A DNA stretch of 64,000 nucleotides from Epiperipatus broadwayi (lineage: Eukaryota > Onychophora > Udeonychophora > Euonychophora > Peripatidae). Where the stretch lies: positions 11,141,296 to 11,205,295 of the forward strand of contig JAQFVV010012396.1 in assembly GCA_028023455.1 (NCBI GenBank). Direction: 5' to 3'. How positions within the stretch are numbered: position 1 is the stretch's first letter; the number at the start of each line of letters is the position of its first letter. Made by a program: the position numbers and the translations under genes. The notes under the pieces are model-generated. The model did no database searches, had not been told where the DNA came from, and saw nothing but the letters and a program-made list of their open reading frames with translations. Shown piece after piece: positions 22,312-34,739 of the stretch.

Positions 22312-22770
22312 GTCAGTAAAAAATTTCATATACTTATCGATGAGGTTTGTCCTGATTTCTCCACTTTTTTTCTAAGAGCAAAATTGATTAGTGTTTTTTA
22401 TACATTACGTATAGTCACAATATATAAATACAATTGTATGTATTTTATTTTTGTCTGCTGTTATATATATATATATTGTAAGAGGTGGCTTACCAATCTT
22501 CACACCTGTCCTAATTTCTTTCACAATGTTTGAATTCAGACCAAGTGGTAGGCAAATAATTTATCCTACATACCTAATTATACACATGTAGTATATACAT
22601 ATATAAACCTACATATAAACTGATATGTTTGAGAAATTCTTTTTTTTATCTATTGTGAGAAAGCAAACAAATTTGTTATATGCATGAAGTATGTAAGTAT
22701 ATAAACATATATATATATATATATATATATTGTACCCTCACTTCTCGATATATGATATATATTTATATAT

Positions 22771-22801
<31 letters not shown>

Positions 22802-24480
22802 AACTAATATGTTTGTCTATTTGTAGAAATTAATTGTTTTTCTTTTATTCATTTAATATCATTAACTAGATATTAATTAACTGACTTATAAAATGGACAT
22901 AATCAAAGATTAAAATTTATATGAAGTCAAAATTGTTGCTAAATGATTGAATTTGGAATAATGAAGATTAAATAATAATAATGTTTTATAATTTGTTTTT
23001 TTTATTAAGTTGTAACAATAGGTTTTAGCTAGCATGAGACAATCTAGCAGCATTTCTTTTTACTTGTGGTTTAACGATAGAACTGTCAAGACATAAAAAA
23101 TAAAAAATCTTTTATTTTAAAAGTAATCTAAAGGTTTTTTAATTTGGATAGAAGAAAATTGGAAAGTTAAACTTTAATTTATAATTAGCAGGAATGAACT
23201 AGTGATTTAATTTATTCTGCAAGCTAAAATTCATTATTATGAAAATGATGCAAAGGAAATGTGAAACTACTAGAAATTGACTGTTTTCTTTAAAAGCTAT
23301 TTTTATACATATCTAAGCTACAATAAATAATAGTCAATTATAAAGTAATCATTACAATGTGTGTGGGGTAAAGGATCAATGACGTAGGATGTTCCTAAGC
23401 TAGCTTCAATGTCATTATGAAATTATAAAATGTTCCATCAAGATATATATTTAGAGAATGCTGGTGTACATCAATCTTCCATGGATTTATAACCATTCAG
23501 GAGAGATATTTGGTATGTGTTTGCTTTAATCAAGTAGTATGAAATACATAAATAGCAAGAGAGTTGGTGAACAAGAACAGTATACATAGAGATTGACATT
23601 TAAATTTATAAACTCTTAACTGTGAATAAGATACTTGCTTTCCTCAAGATAAATATATTTTGTTTTGATTCACGTGATTTTTATTTATTTTTTGCTTTTG
23701 TCATTTTTATTTGAAAGTTTATATATTGTAATTGTTTTATTATTGTGTATTCAAGATTCATTTTTCAAATTCTATCACCTGCAATTTAAAAGTGGAAGCA
23801 GTGAATAGATGTGTCATATGTTGATGTATTTTAAAAAAGGAATCACAATCAATTAATATGTATTATTTTTTTAATAAAAGTAAATTTACAGATTCCTCTG
23901 GAAATTCAACACTGATCTATCAAGGTGATCTCAAGTAAGGTTTTTATCTATTTAACATTAGGGGCAAACTTTAGGACAAACAAAACTATATTATTTACTA
24001 ATAAGTTTTAATAATATTTACTTGTAATTTTGTTTTATTTCTAAGCGCACAATTAACCCACTGGAGTAAAAGGTTTTTTTCATATCTATCATTAATTTTA
24101 CTAGGACTTACACACACATATATATGGGAGTGGGCTATATATATATTTTAATAAAAAAAATAGTTATAAATGTATTTACCCTAGCCTAAAAATATCATTC
24201 TAATAATTACATTAATGGGGTAGTTTTAGAATTATGAACTCTCATTTTGATTTTCTTTTTTGTTTTTGTTTTGTGTAAATATTTAATGAATTATTATAGT
24301 ATAATTTTGTATATAATATACTTCAAATTATTTTGTTTCTGTTGTGTGAAGCCATCAAGATGATAGAAAAACCAATCTTGATAACCGAATATTTATTTAT
24401 TTTATTATTTTTTGTTTGTAAATATTTATTATATATGTAGTTAATAAATGTATTAAGTTGTTTAAATCAATCTGATCTCT
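22312..24480. other. AT-rich stretch with TA microsatellites
   Basis: TA-rich tracts lie at about 22455-22475, 22708-22730 and 22752-22801. No gene is supported. A 78-codon frame at 22297-22533 has a hydrophobic, AT-encoded composition and no motif. Confidence 0.5.
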
Positions 24481-24690
24481 GTTTGATCATCACCATTGTG
24501 CATTGATTCCACTAGATGTTTGACCATCACCATCATCAATGTGCATTGATACCACTAGATGTTTGATCATTACCATCTTCATTGTGCATTTATACCACTA
24601 GATATTTGATCATTACCATTTCATTGTGCATTTATACCACTATATGTTTGATCATCATCATCATCATCATTATAAATTGATCTTTTAAAT
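24481..24690. repeat. Minisatellite, 37-43-bp units, ~4.5 copies
   Basis: Units follow the pattern 'gtttgatcatcaccat...tgtgcattgataccactagat'. They begin near 24481, 24518, 24561 and 24604, with a partial fifth unit near 24646 that turns into an ATC microsatellite. Differences between units are substitutions and loss or gain of CAT/ATC triplets. Confidence 0.9.
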
Positions 24691-26221
24691 AATTGACCAT
24701 CATCAGTATTTTTCTATATCTATGCTTATATATAGGCATATTTGGTTAATAATTGAGTAAGTCCATCCCTGAAGAGAACTGACTGCAAGAACTCCCTGCA
24801 TTTGAATTCTGTGGTGTAATGGGGCCTAAAAAGGGAGAAGTAATAAATATGCATTAGTCTGGGTCATATTGAAATATTGTTAGTAAATTATAAGTTAGTA
24901 TATTGAAAGTAGATGTGATTTGGAACTAGGCATTTCATTGTGACATCTTTAGCATCCTTTTCGAAGGCCTTAGTCTGACAGTAGTGAGATGTGCTCCCTT
25001 TGTTATATGCCATTCCTAATTCAGTAACATCTATCACACCCAAAGGGAATGTTGAATCATGAATTTAGGATATGATTTGTTGTGGGTTGGTTGACACATT
25101 GTATCCAAATCATCCAACTGCTGAGTCGTATTCATGTCAATGTATGGTGTACCCCGGAGTTCCATTATAATATATATAATAAATAATAAAGTGACCATGA
25201 TGATAATTAAGATTTTGATGTGGTTAATAAATAGTAAAATAATAAATATCAACAAAATAATTTTACATCCTTTTTCATTCTTTTGGTGGAACATCTAAAA
25301 AATATTACCTTCATCTACATAAGTTTGAATTGATGCACCACTGAAAAGGGTTACCCACCCCTGATTGAGAAGATTCTCACATGTAAATGTAAAATAGTAT
25401 TCCATGTCAAAAAATTAATCATATTTTAAATAGTTACATAAATTGTATATATTTTTAAAACATTTCAAGAGTTATTCAAACACTTTAAAGTGAATACTCA
25501 TGCATCATAAAAATTAGCTATAACTGTGTTAACATTTACCAGAAGTAGTGGATAAAGCAGCTTTTAAGTAGCCTATTGTAGGAGCAAAGGCTTCTTCAAT
25601 AGTTCTTCAAAAATCTTGCCAATTACTTTTCTAGCTTGATATCATTTATTAACTGATATTATATGGTTGGTTAGATTTGCTAAAGATTGTCTACTTGAAA
25701 AAAGTTGACAAAATTTTCAATCACATGGGGAAAAAAATTCATTAACTTTAATTAAAATCAGAGTACTAGATTTATCTGACTCAAAAAAAGCCCTTTCTAT
25801 ATATCAATAGAATAAACAATGTAGACTAAAAAAATGGCGCAAATGACTGGAGTAATAAAAATAAAAATAATAAAGCAAAAGCAGTCAAGCCAACCATCTA
25901 TTATTTTAGCAAAAATAATGTTTTATCTGTAGCAGTTTAAAATGGTATTTTATTTTTCTGATCCAAACTCATAAGCAACAAAAACTAAGTAATTAATATT
26001 TTCGGCAATATTTTACAATTAGTTTGACAAAGAAATAAGATCTTATAAATGTTTTCAAATACAAAGATACATTCTATTAAACATTGCCATTTATATGTGT
26101 TCATAAATTAAGTTTACATATCCATTAGTAGATAGATAAAATAGATTGTAAAAAAGTTCAATTTAAATTTAAAATTATGTAGGGAAAGTCACAATTTTGT
26201 GAAACATTGTATACACACACA
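24691..26221. other. Mostly AT-rich; one less AT-rich patch with a short ORF
   Basis: Around 24770-25190 the sequence is less AT-rich. The minus strand carries an open frame whose last ~44 codons (25170-25034) read ELRGTPYIDMNTTQQLDD and on to a stop. The 86-codon frame extends upstream into AT-rich sequence that encodes only hydrophobic residues, so only the end looks coding-like. I do not recognise it. It may be a fragment of an element or of an exon. The rest shows nothing. Confidence 0.3.
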
Positions 26222-26970
26222 TGTATATATAATGAAATAAATTCTACAAGAGTATGTAGATAATTTATCAACTATTATAGTAATAAATTTTTGTCTAAAT
26301 ATTTATTTCTTTGCTAAGCCAGGCTTTTGATATGGTGTATCTTTGTTAAAGCATGACTAAAATAAATATTAGCAAATATATTAGCGTATCCTCATGTGTA
26401 TAAACATACATTAAACTAGCCACTGACTATAATAGATTTGCATATTTTCATGTGTAAATTGACCTAGCAGATGGCTATGTCTTTGGATTAAATAACCAGT
26501 GCTTGCTAAGAGGAATGCAATTGGCTCTTATATTTATGGAGTTTTTAGAATTAATTATATGCCATGCTTCTTTTACTTCTCATTTATTATTATTATTTTC
26601 TAGGCAAATAATTTTAATATCAGCAGGTTTAAAAAAGTGATCAGATTTTTTCTTATAGTCTACAAATATTGAATTATAAGTGTTGTTGCATTTAGCTCTG
26701 TTTAATCCATTAATATAGCCAATTTCTAGGTTAATTTACACATGCAAATATGCAAATCTATTATAATCAGTGACTAGTTTAATGTATATTTATACACATG
26801 AGGATAAGCTAATGTATTTTCTCATATTCATTTTTGTCGTGCTTTGACAAAGATCCACAATATCAAAAGCTTGACATAGCAAAATAGTAAATATTGTTTT
26901 AGATAAAAATTTATTGCTGTAATAATTGATAATTGTATACATACTCTAACTAGAATTTATTTTATTACAT
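26222..26970. mobile_element. ~750-bp fold-back element with ~250-bp inverted arms
   Basis: The left arm (26222-26480) and the right arm (about 26712-26970) are imperfect reverse complements. Examples are 'gtataaacatacattaaacta' against 'tagtttaatgtatatttatac', and 'catgactaaaataaatatt' against the region around 'gtgctttgacaaagatcc'. The central ~230 bp are unrelated and include an ATT run. No protein is encoded. The arrangement is that of a MITE or fold-back DNA transposon. Ends near 'taatgaaataaattcta' and 'tagaatttattttatta' look terminal. A target duplication was not established. Confidence 0.7.
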
Positions 26971-29782
26971 ATTATCTATGATATATAACATATTATAATT
27001 TATTCTTACATATTTATAAACAACAAATTATTCATTTTAATTAACTTCCCAAAATTAAAAAAAAAAGCTAACGTTGTTTCATCAAAGAAGTGAGAATATA
27101 AGTCACTAGCCATAGATGGGTTTATTTTTCATCTGCTTTATAGTTAGACTTTGATATTATGGCTGGCCAAATTAAATTTAACTATATAATATGTTTGGTA
27201 AATTGTTAATCCAAAATATTGATGTAAGAATGTTCAAAACATTAGGAATGAGCATATTAATACTTTTATTTTTATGCTGAAATAAATTAAAGGCAAAGAA
27301 AGTTAAATCAGAAAGAAAAAGTTGTAAACTATTTGCTTTATTAAAATAATACAGTATTTAGAAGTTACTATAAATTGTATAATTTTAATAAAGATAAAAG
27401 TTTGAACATTTTCATAGTAATAAAGTTCTTTTTTAAATACATCATTAATGAAAATATGTTAAGAAATTAAATTTCTTGTAAAATAACAAATAATTTTTAT
27501 AATACTGAAATTTGTAAAGAAAATTTGTAAAAATATGCATTTGGCAACTTGATTTAAAATGAAATTTTGCAGATCAAGAAAGTGATTAAAATTTAAAGAT
27601 AGCTTTAGAAAATATATTTGAATTAAATGCAGATAATGCTTAGTTATATAATATAATTTAGAAATAAGAGATTTAGAGCAGGGGTGGTTGTTTAATGATT
27701 TGTTTTCTATGCTAATCCAAAAAGCAGAGAATACATAGAGAAAGTTTTGGATAGACTTAGAGACAGCAGAAAAAGTTAAGACCAGTGACCAAACAAATCC
27801 ATATTGCTTAGAATTTGAATAAATTGGAAATAAAAATATTTAAGCAAAAGAAAAAGAAACAGAAGATCAACTACTAGAAATTTTAGTACTGTAAGTACAA
27901 TCTTTGAAAATTGTGTAACATGTAAGTAGTAATCATTTAGTACTGAGTGGCTAGATATCCCTTATGCATTATTACAACTTGCCCAAGAATATAACAATCA
28001 ACCATTCCGTGAAGGAAGAATTATAAGAAAACATACCTCCATTTTACTGAATAAGTTGTTAATATGTAACGTTCCCAAGCAAGAAAAAAATATACCACCA
28101 TCATCAAAAAAAAATACAAGAAAAAACACATATCTGGAAAAAGAATGGATTGAATAAAGAAATTGTTTGAATAGAATAAATAAAAAAATTGGCTGCAAGA
28201 AAAAAGAAAACAAGTTTAAAAAACATATAAAAATACTTTAAATAATAAAAGTTTGAAAGTTCACAAAACTAAAAATATATTATGACATGTCAGATATTTG
28301 AGTAGTTAAAGGTGAGAAATTTTATATATAAAAATTTAGTATATCATGTAATATATACATGTGAAACATTCTAACTAAAATATGTGTAATTAATACCATG
28401 TCTTATAGATAATATTAGATCTTAAATTCTATTAATTTGATATTATTTTATTATTTTTTTTCTATTAGATAATATTGTGGATTGACAAAGTATGCTGTAT
28501 CTAACTACATGACTTCAATTAATACAAACAAACAAAAATATAAATAAAACAAACAAACAAATGATTAAAATATAAAAATTTTACAGTATTCAGCAACCAT
28601 TTGTCCTTCTCTGAACATTGTATGTAATTATATATTAATCAAATGTTTTCAGTTTAGGTTGAAAGCACTTACATTTCATTTTTCTTTATTATCCTATTTG
28701 AATTTGTGGTGCTGTATTTTCATAATAGAGTATTTTCTGAGCATAACGTTAAAAGTTTTATAAAATTTTAGATCATATTAAAAGTTGTTACTGTTTTAAA
28801 AACATTAAAATAATTAGAAAAATCTTAATTTTTTTGATAACATTGATATTATGTTTCTGCAAAGGAAAAAATTATAAAAATAAAAAATATCACCCTGAGC
28901 ATATTTAATAATGATGAAAGTCAGATATTTCACTATTTACTTTATTTTAAAAATATAGTATAATAGCTAGGTTTTTTTATATTCTTATTGTTTCAGTAAA
29001 TACATGAGTGAAAAGACACACAGTAAAGTATAGCTTTACCTTGCTTAACAAGGGCAACTGCTGCCACATCAGCAAATTTCAGGAGGAGCAGATTCAATTT
29101 GCAAAATGAATAAAGTCTTCTTTGTTTGATGTTTGTTTTAAAAATCTGAACAATTTATTTTTAAAATCTAGTAAATCTATTAATTTATACTTTAAAAGTT
29201 TAATTATTATTTTTTTGTAATTTTTACAATATTGCTAAATGTTATAAGTCTGTTGAGTGACATCATTTCTGCCATAGTTATATTTCCTGCAACTATAATC
29301 TCTAAAATAACATTAAACAGAAGAATATATTCTTTTATATTTAAAAATAAAATATTTGTGTAAAAAATAAATATAATAATATATATTTTTTTGATTTCTA
29401 ATAATTATTATACAATTACAATACAAAAATAATCATAAACTTTTCCAAAAAATCTAGTTTTTACACCATCATAATATTTCTCAAAGTAATCTCACAAAGT
29501 TTGAGCTCACCAAATATATAATGGAGACCCATCATTGTGGAGTTTAAGAAATTTTGAAGACCCACATATTCAATTTTCCTGCCATCTATTAATTTTTTTT
29601 TAAAATCAAAATATTAGAAAAACAATATATGTGAATTATAAAGCTGTAAAAAAAGCTTCATAAAATTTCTTAGCAGAGAGTGTAAAATGCAAATACAATT
29701 TCTTGGCTTCCACTGGAGAAAGTTTTATAATTAAAACAAAACTGGTTAATAGTATATTAATAGTTTATTAAATATACGTTAT
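26971..29782. other. AT-rich stretch with no recognised gene
   Basis: No domain-bearing ORF, paired repeat or RNA gene was seen across ~2.8 kb. A 71-codon Phe-rich frame at 27998-28213 (-) is compositional. A short (CAAA)n tract lies near 28538-28560. A non-AT patch at 29035-29110 is unassigned. Confidence 0.5.
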
Positions 29783-29957
29783 TGTAGAACCTCATTTTTG
29801 GTTAATATTTATAAAGAATTTCACAGATCTTATAGTTAGTACTTCCATTCAATAAAATTTAAATAGAATATTAAAAGAGTCTCAACATATAAATCTATCC
29901 TATTGAAAATTGGCACATGACTAAAAGATATCACTTTTGCCTATATGTACCATTACG
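29783..29957 (+). repeat. 5' LTR
   Basis: Starts TGTAGAACCTCA and ends near ATTACG. It shares with the right LTR 'ggttaatatttat(a/g)aagaa', 'ttcacagatcttata', 'attcaataaaatttaaatag' (polyadenylation-signal-like AATAAA) and 'ctcaacatataaat'. The terminal base change G/A at the end breaks the expected TG...CA symmetry only in this copy. Confidence 0.8.
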
Positions 29958-29961
29958 ATTT

Positions 29962-29979
29962 TGGTACCCAATGTGGGGC
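29962..29979 (+). promoter_or_regulatory. Candidate primer-binding site (tRNA-Lys type)
   Basis: The 18-nt sequence TGGTACCCAATGTGGGGC lies four to five bases after the 5' LTR. It differs at three positions from the complement of the tRNA-Lys1,2 3' end used by many retroelements. The position and match support the LTR assignment. Confidence 0.7.
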
Positions 29980-30493
29980 TTGAAAATAAATGTGGTCTAA
30001 ACAAGTTATTTTTTGACATGTGACTGATGACTGAATTGCTCACACAGTACACAAAATTTTATATTGTGATACATAATTTTTTTATATACTCCATTTAGTA
30101 GGACAAAATAAATTGTTATATATTTTTTTTTATTTTACCTCATTTTGAAAGTAATAGAAATAGATAGAATTCTATTGTATATGCATGTTACTAATTTTAC
30201 TTATAGGCAGTAAAAAAAAGAAAAGCAGATCCTGGACTACTATTTTACAGTAATATATTTATACTTATTAAAAAAATATTTATTAATAGATAATATTGTG
30301 TTTTGCTGACAATCTAGTACTACGGATGAAACTAACCAAGATTTATTGAGTGTGTCTAACCTCGGTTTCCAGGAAATTTTTAACCTGATAAAACTCTAAA
30401 GAATTGAAATAGAAATTAAAAGTGCAGGATAAAGATATTTGTTAAGAATATTTTGTTTTTTAATATTTATTTGTTCTACTGAAACATAGAATC

Positions 30494-32130
30494 ATGAGTG
30501 GTGTTATCGGTGATATGTTGGGAGGGACCAACATTAATAGTTTAGAAATGATGATGTTTCAGATTTGAATAAATTCAAGACTCTGGAAAATAAACTAGAT
30601 ACTAATGCTAAAAACTTTGAAGCATTAGAAACTAAAATGAATGTTAACATAGAAAGTTTAAAAACTAAAATAGATGCTAATTTAAAAAAATTAGAAAGGA
30701 AGATAGATTTAAAAACTCTAGTGTAAAATTGATAGTGAGTTCAAGAATCTAAAATCAAACTCCAAGTAGTAAAAGCTGAATAAAGGCAAACTTGGATCAA
30801 AACTTGAAATTAACAATAGGCTAGATAAAATAGAGAAAGGTAACCTAGAATTCTAGGATAAATTGGAAGTTATATTTAGCCATATTCAGCAAAAATTTTT
30901 AGAATTTCATAACAAATCAAAAACTGAATTTATAAAATTTAGCAAGCCTCAGATTAAAACTGAAAACAAACTAAAGCAATTCGAAGCAGAATGTAAAGAA
31001 TCAAAGTTGGAGTCTCAAAATTTTCATAAGCAATTAAATAACAGCATAATATCTTGTGTGATAATCTTACAGATTTTAAGCAAGAAATGGTGGGCCCAGA
31101 TCAAGTACTTAAATTGGAAGTTTGACAAGAAATGGAAATGATGAATCACAAATAAAATTAAAATACCATGAAAAAGTTGGAAAAACAATGTAAATATGTT
31201 ATCAACAAATTTAAATCCATTAATGTTAAACTATACAAGAATTTCATGATCATCTTAAAACATGTGATCACACTACTCCTAAATGGATAGAGAAAATTCA
31301 AATGGAGATTAAAGATAATAATGTTGAAGATTGAGGAAAAAACAAAATAGGGAAATAAAAGACAAAATTAGGAACTCTTATAATACTAAAGAATTTAGAC
31401 AGGCAATAAAATCAGAAATAGGTAATTTCAAATAAGACTTTTTTTAGAAGTTAATACTAATTTAGTTAAAATAAGTAAAAATCATTGATTAGAAGTTAAT
31501 TAAAATATAGTATATATGAATGATCAGAATAAGAAATTGCAGAAAAGAATTCGCAACAGAGGTGAACAAATACTGTTAGGAGATAACCTTAGAGAACACA
31601 GAATGTTTAAGTAAAATGAAATTTAAATGATGGAGATAAATATAAAATTATAGGAAATGAGTTTATAGTAAAAATGAAGAGTTGAATATTAAGAAAAACT
31701 ATATAGGGCATAATTCAAATGAAAACATGCCAATATTTTTCAAAAATAATACAGAAAAGTTAGATGTAAATGAATATTGGAATTCAATAGACTTGAATGT
31801 TTCCAGTTTATTCAGAGTCAAATCTTTAAAAATGGATTTAATGAGGATCCAACAGAATACCTCAATAGATTAGACGAGTTATTCAAAATAAGAAAATTAG
31901 ATGAAGAAAAAAAATTAGCTACTGCAACAAATATTTTATACTCTGCAGCAAAACATTGGTGGCAATCATTGTGGTATAAGCCCATAACATATATAGATAA
32001 TGAAAAGGCAGTAATGTCTGAATTTTAGAATATAAAAAAATAAGAACAGATACATTACCAAGTAATGCAGGATAAATACAGTGTAAATAAAGGAAGTTAC
32101 TCACTGTTTCAGACAACACACAACTAAATT
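30494..32130 (+). pseudogene. Gag-like relic: coiled coil then capsid-like segment
   Basis: From an ATG at 30494 the plus strand encodes a long charged helical region in several frames. It has repeated ~11-residue units such as 'TLENKLDTNAKNFEALETKM' and continues through the 92-codon frame 30863-31141. A second part at 31777-32028 reads DPTEYLNRLDELFKIRKLDE, then YSAAKHWWQSLWY, then a stop. The spacing of 'DP..YL..L..' and 'L...A..WW' matches the retrotransposon gag (capsid) domain of Ty3/gypsy-like elements. Many stops and frame changes show it is dead. A zinc knuckle was not found. Gag would have assembled the particle around the element RNA. Confidence 0.65.
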
Positions 32131-34546
32131 AAAACCACTTATGTCACTCTTGTTATTTGAAACATAAATTGTACATGTTATTAGGAGAAATATGCCAAAA
32201 CATATTGAACAAATACTTTTAACTTTAGTCTAGTGTACTATTAAAAAAACTGCTGAGATTTTGGGAGTGTTGGAAATTAGTAACATTGACCAGAAAAGAC
32301 TTATGAACCTGGCACCAGAACATCCAATTATATGGTATCAAAACAATATTTTTTTGAAAAACTGATCTTATAAAAGCCCAGGTTATTAAAAACACAAAAA
32401 TCAATATTTAAAAAGATTCATATACTGTAATAATAGATATAATGACTGAAACCTGACCCAAAATATTACATGGAAATATTAGTTATGTGGTATCTGGAGT
32501 TTATATTTAAAATACATTAAGGGGTGATAAACTAGATTTAAATAAACTGTATCTTACACAAGATTTAGTATTTTTTTAAGATGTCTAGTAAGGATGAAAG
32601 TTATAACACTTACATTAGTAATTTTTGTTTTAAAGGATCATAAGAATAAATTAAAATTATTGATTATGAGGAAAGGTTAACATATAAAAAGGAAATATTA
32701 ATAGTATATATATTTCTTGAATAATTATTAACTTTAGTTCTAAAAACTGGGTCCATTGTCTAGATAATAAAATCATATAGAAAAGTACAAATTGAAGTTT
32801 TACTTGGAATAAAAGAAGAATTATAAATCTAAGAAAAGGGGTTAGAAACTCATCACAAGGAAAATTAAGAAGAAAAACTAAAGCTATAATAGATGAATAG
32901 TAAACTCCCCCCCCCCCTTAAATAAGGGGGTATATAACAATATGCCTATTCCTTAAGCCTATTAAACCCAATATTAAAATTTTTAAAATGTTTATATTCC
33001 CTATCTATTTTACCTTACACAAAACCATTTATTCATTATTTATTTATCTATATTTTATTCGTGTATGATGGATTAATTAAATAAGTTATATATTTTTTTT
33101 ATCTTAGAATGTTTATTCTCAAAGAATCACAAATTATAAATAAATGTTTAAAATAAAAAGCTTGCTATTTTAGATTTTAATTCTTACAAGTTAAATTATA
33201 ATAGTTGTGCATGTGAATTTAATTGAAATTATTAATTAAGACTTAGTTGCCAAAAGTTCATTATATTTAATTTTTATAAAGATCAAATGATTTATATTGT
33301 ATTAATCTCTGGAAATTCTAAATCAAAAAAGTATATAGAATGAAGATTATTTACTTGCAACTTGAATCAGCAACTGTTAATGTCAGATGTATTTCCTTTA
33401 AAATCTACATTTGGCATTCAAATAACAGGATGCACTACTAAAAGTTAAGTAGAAAAGAATCAAATGCCTTGAATCTTACAATTTCTTACTATAAACTTGA
33501 TGATTGTGTTTTTTACATGTATTTAGAAGTTTGGGCATAGTTATTTTACAAGAATCCTATTTATCCACTTTATTTCAAAATTTTGACAGTGAAGCATATT
33601 TTGTGAAACTCTCTAAGAAACTGCAAGATCAAATTTATCCCATTATAGGATAAATTATTTTATCATTGCTATACCAGAATTTTCTGAAAGAAATTGTTTA
33701 CGGCTTCAGTGACCAAATGGAAATTTCTAGAAAATTGCATCATCCTATGAATTATAAAAACAATTGACTTAGCATGAAGAAATGACCACCCAGACCAATT
33801 TGTTCGCTATTCAGGTAAGGTATTTATTGTATATCCAAAGTAAATGATTTAGTTAATGTCTATATTCTATTTAAACTAACTATAATGCTTGGTTTTCATT
33901 CTCATAGGGTTATACTTTAATTGTACAAAAGAAATTATTTTGTTGTATCATATTTATATTCCAATAAATACGTTATTTATTTTTAAAAAAAAACACATTT
34001 ACCAAAACTTAATAAAGCTTAATATAGAATTATTATTTTTACTATGCATGTATATTTTTGTTTTCTTATTATTCTAGAATTTTCGGAGATAGGTTTACTA
34101 GCCAGGTAAAACAATTTTAATAATATTACTTTTATTGATATATCTATGTACTATATATTACGATGTGCGAGTGTATGAATTAAATAGCTAGCACATATAA
34201 TAATATTTATGTTTCAGCTGGTGTTTCACTCACCCAAAAACTTATATTTTGAATTTTAGGAAAAGCTTTCATATAGCAACATTTATTTATAAAACTATTT
34301 GAATGATGTGAAGTAATGAAAGCTGTGTCAATTATTCTAACATTTGTTTATTATTGTTGATAAAAGTTGGATATTTTTCACTTTAAAAGTTCGTAGTTAT
34401 TTTACATATTCACTCATCCTACATCCATTTATACTCACATTATTATTATTTTAAATCCTGAGATCATTAATCATTTATTATTTTTCATTTTAATTAAATT
34501 TGAAGTTAATAGAAAAATACCCTTTAACTTTAAATATATATATTAT
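32131..34546 (+). other. Residual internal region of the LTR element
   Basis: Small coding-like scraps occur (e.g. around 32580-32720), but no catalytic motif of protease, RT or integrase could be recognised. A 33540-33810 stretch is less monotonous and ends near a 'caggtaagg' donor-like site. I cannot assign it. Just before the right LTR there is no clear polypurine tract. Confidence 0.35.
32906..32931. repeat. C-run / G-run short palindrome
   Basis: Ten C bases, then TTAAATAA, then five G bases. The inner part can form a hairpin with five G:C pairs and an AT loop. It is isolated in AT-rich DNA. Confidence 0.9.
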
Positions 34547-34720
34547 TGTAGAACCTCACTTTCGGTTAATATTTATGAAGAACTTCACAGATCTTATAAT
34601 TAGTAAATTGGTTCAATAAAATTTAAATAGAATATTAAGAAAATCTCAACATATAAATTCATCCTATTGAAAACTGGCCTGAACCTAAATAAATCTCTTT
34701 TGCCCATACGTACTATTACA
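34547..34720 (+). repeat. 3' LTR
   Basis: Starts TGTAGAACCTCAC and ends CTATTACA. It aligns along its length with 29783-29957, including the AATAAA-like site and the 'ctcaacatataaatt(c)' block. The 12-bp target duplication of the RTE element starts at its last base. Confidence 0.8.
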
Positions 34721-34739
34721 ATATAATATATCATCATCA

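Larger units (their letters stand above)
29783..34720 (+). mobile_element. Degraded LTR retrotransposon with LTR pair, PBS and gag relic
   Basis: Two ~175-bp direct repeats (29783-29957 and 34547-34720) bracket 4.6 kb. A candidate primer-binding site follows the left repeat, and a gag-like relic follows that, all on the plus strand. This is the standard order of an LTR retrotransposon, and the gag type suggests Ty3/gypsy-like. No recognisable protease, RT, RNase H or integrase remains in 32130-34546, so pol was deleted or has decayed. LTRs differ at many sites, so the insertion is old. No exact target duplication was found. The RTE element starts just past the right LTR. Confidence 0.7.

Noticed and set aside
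24481-24690. CRISPR array
   Set aside because: Units are contiguous variable repeats without unique spacers, in a eukaryotic context.
29035-29110. tRNA-like or SINE fragment
   Set aside because: A B-box-like 'agattcaatttgc' is present, but no convincing A box or cloverleaf could be made.
33540-33815. Host exon ending in a 'caggtaagg' donor
   Set aside because: Reading frames are interrupted and no acceptor or protein similarity was recognised; it lies inside the LTR-bounded interval.
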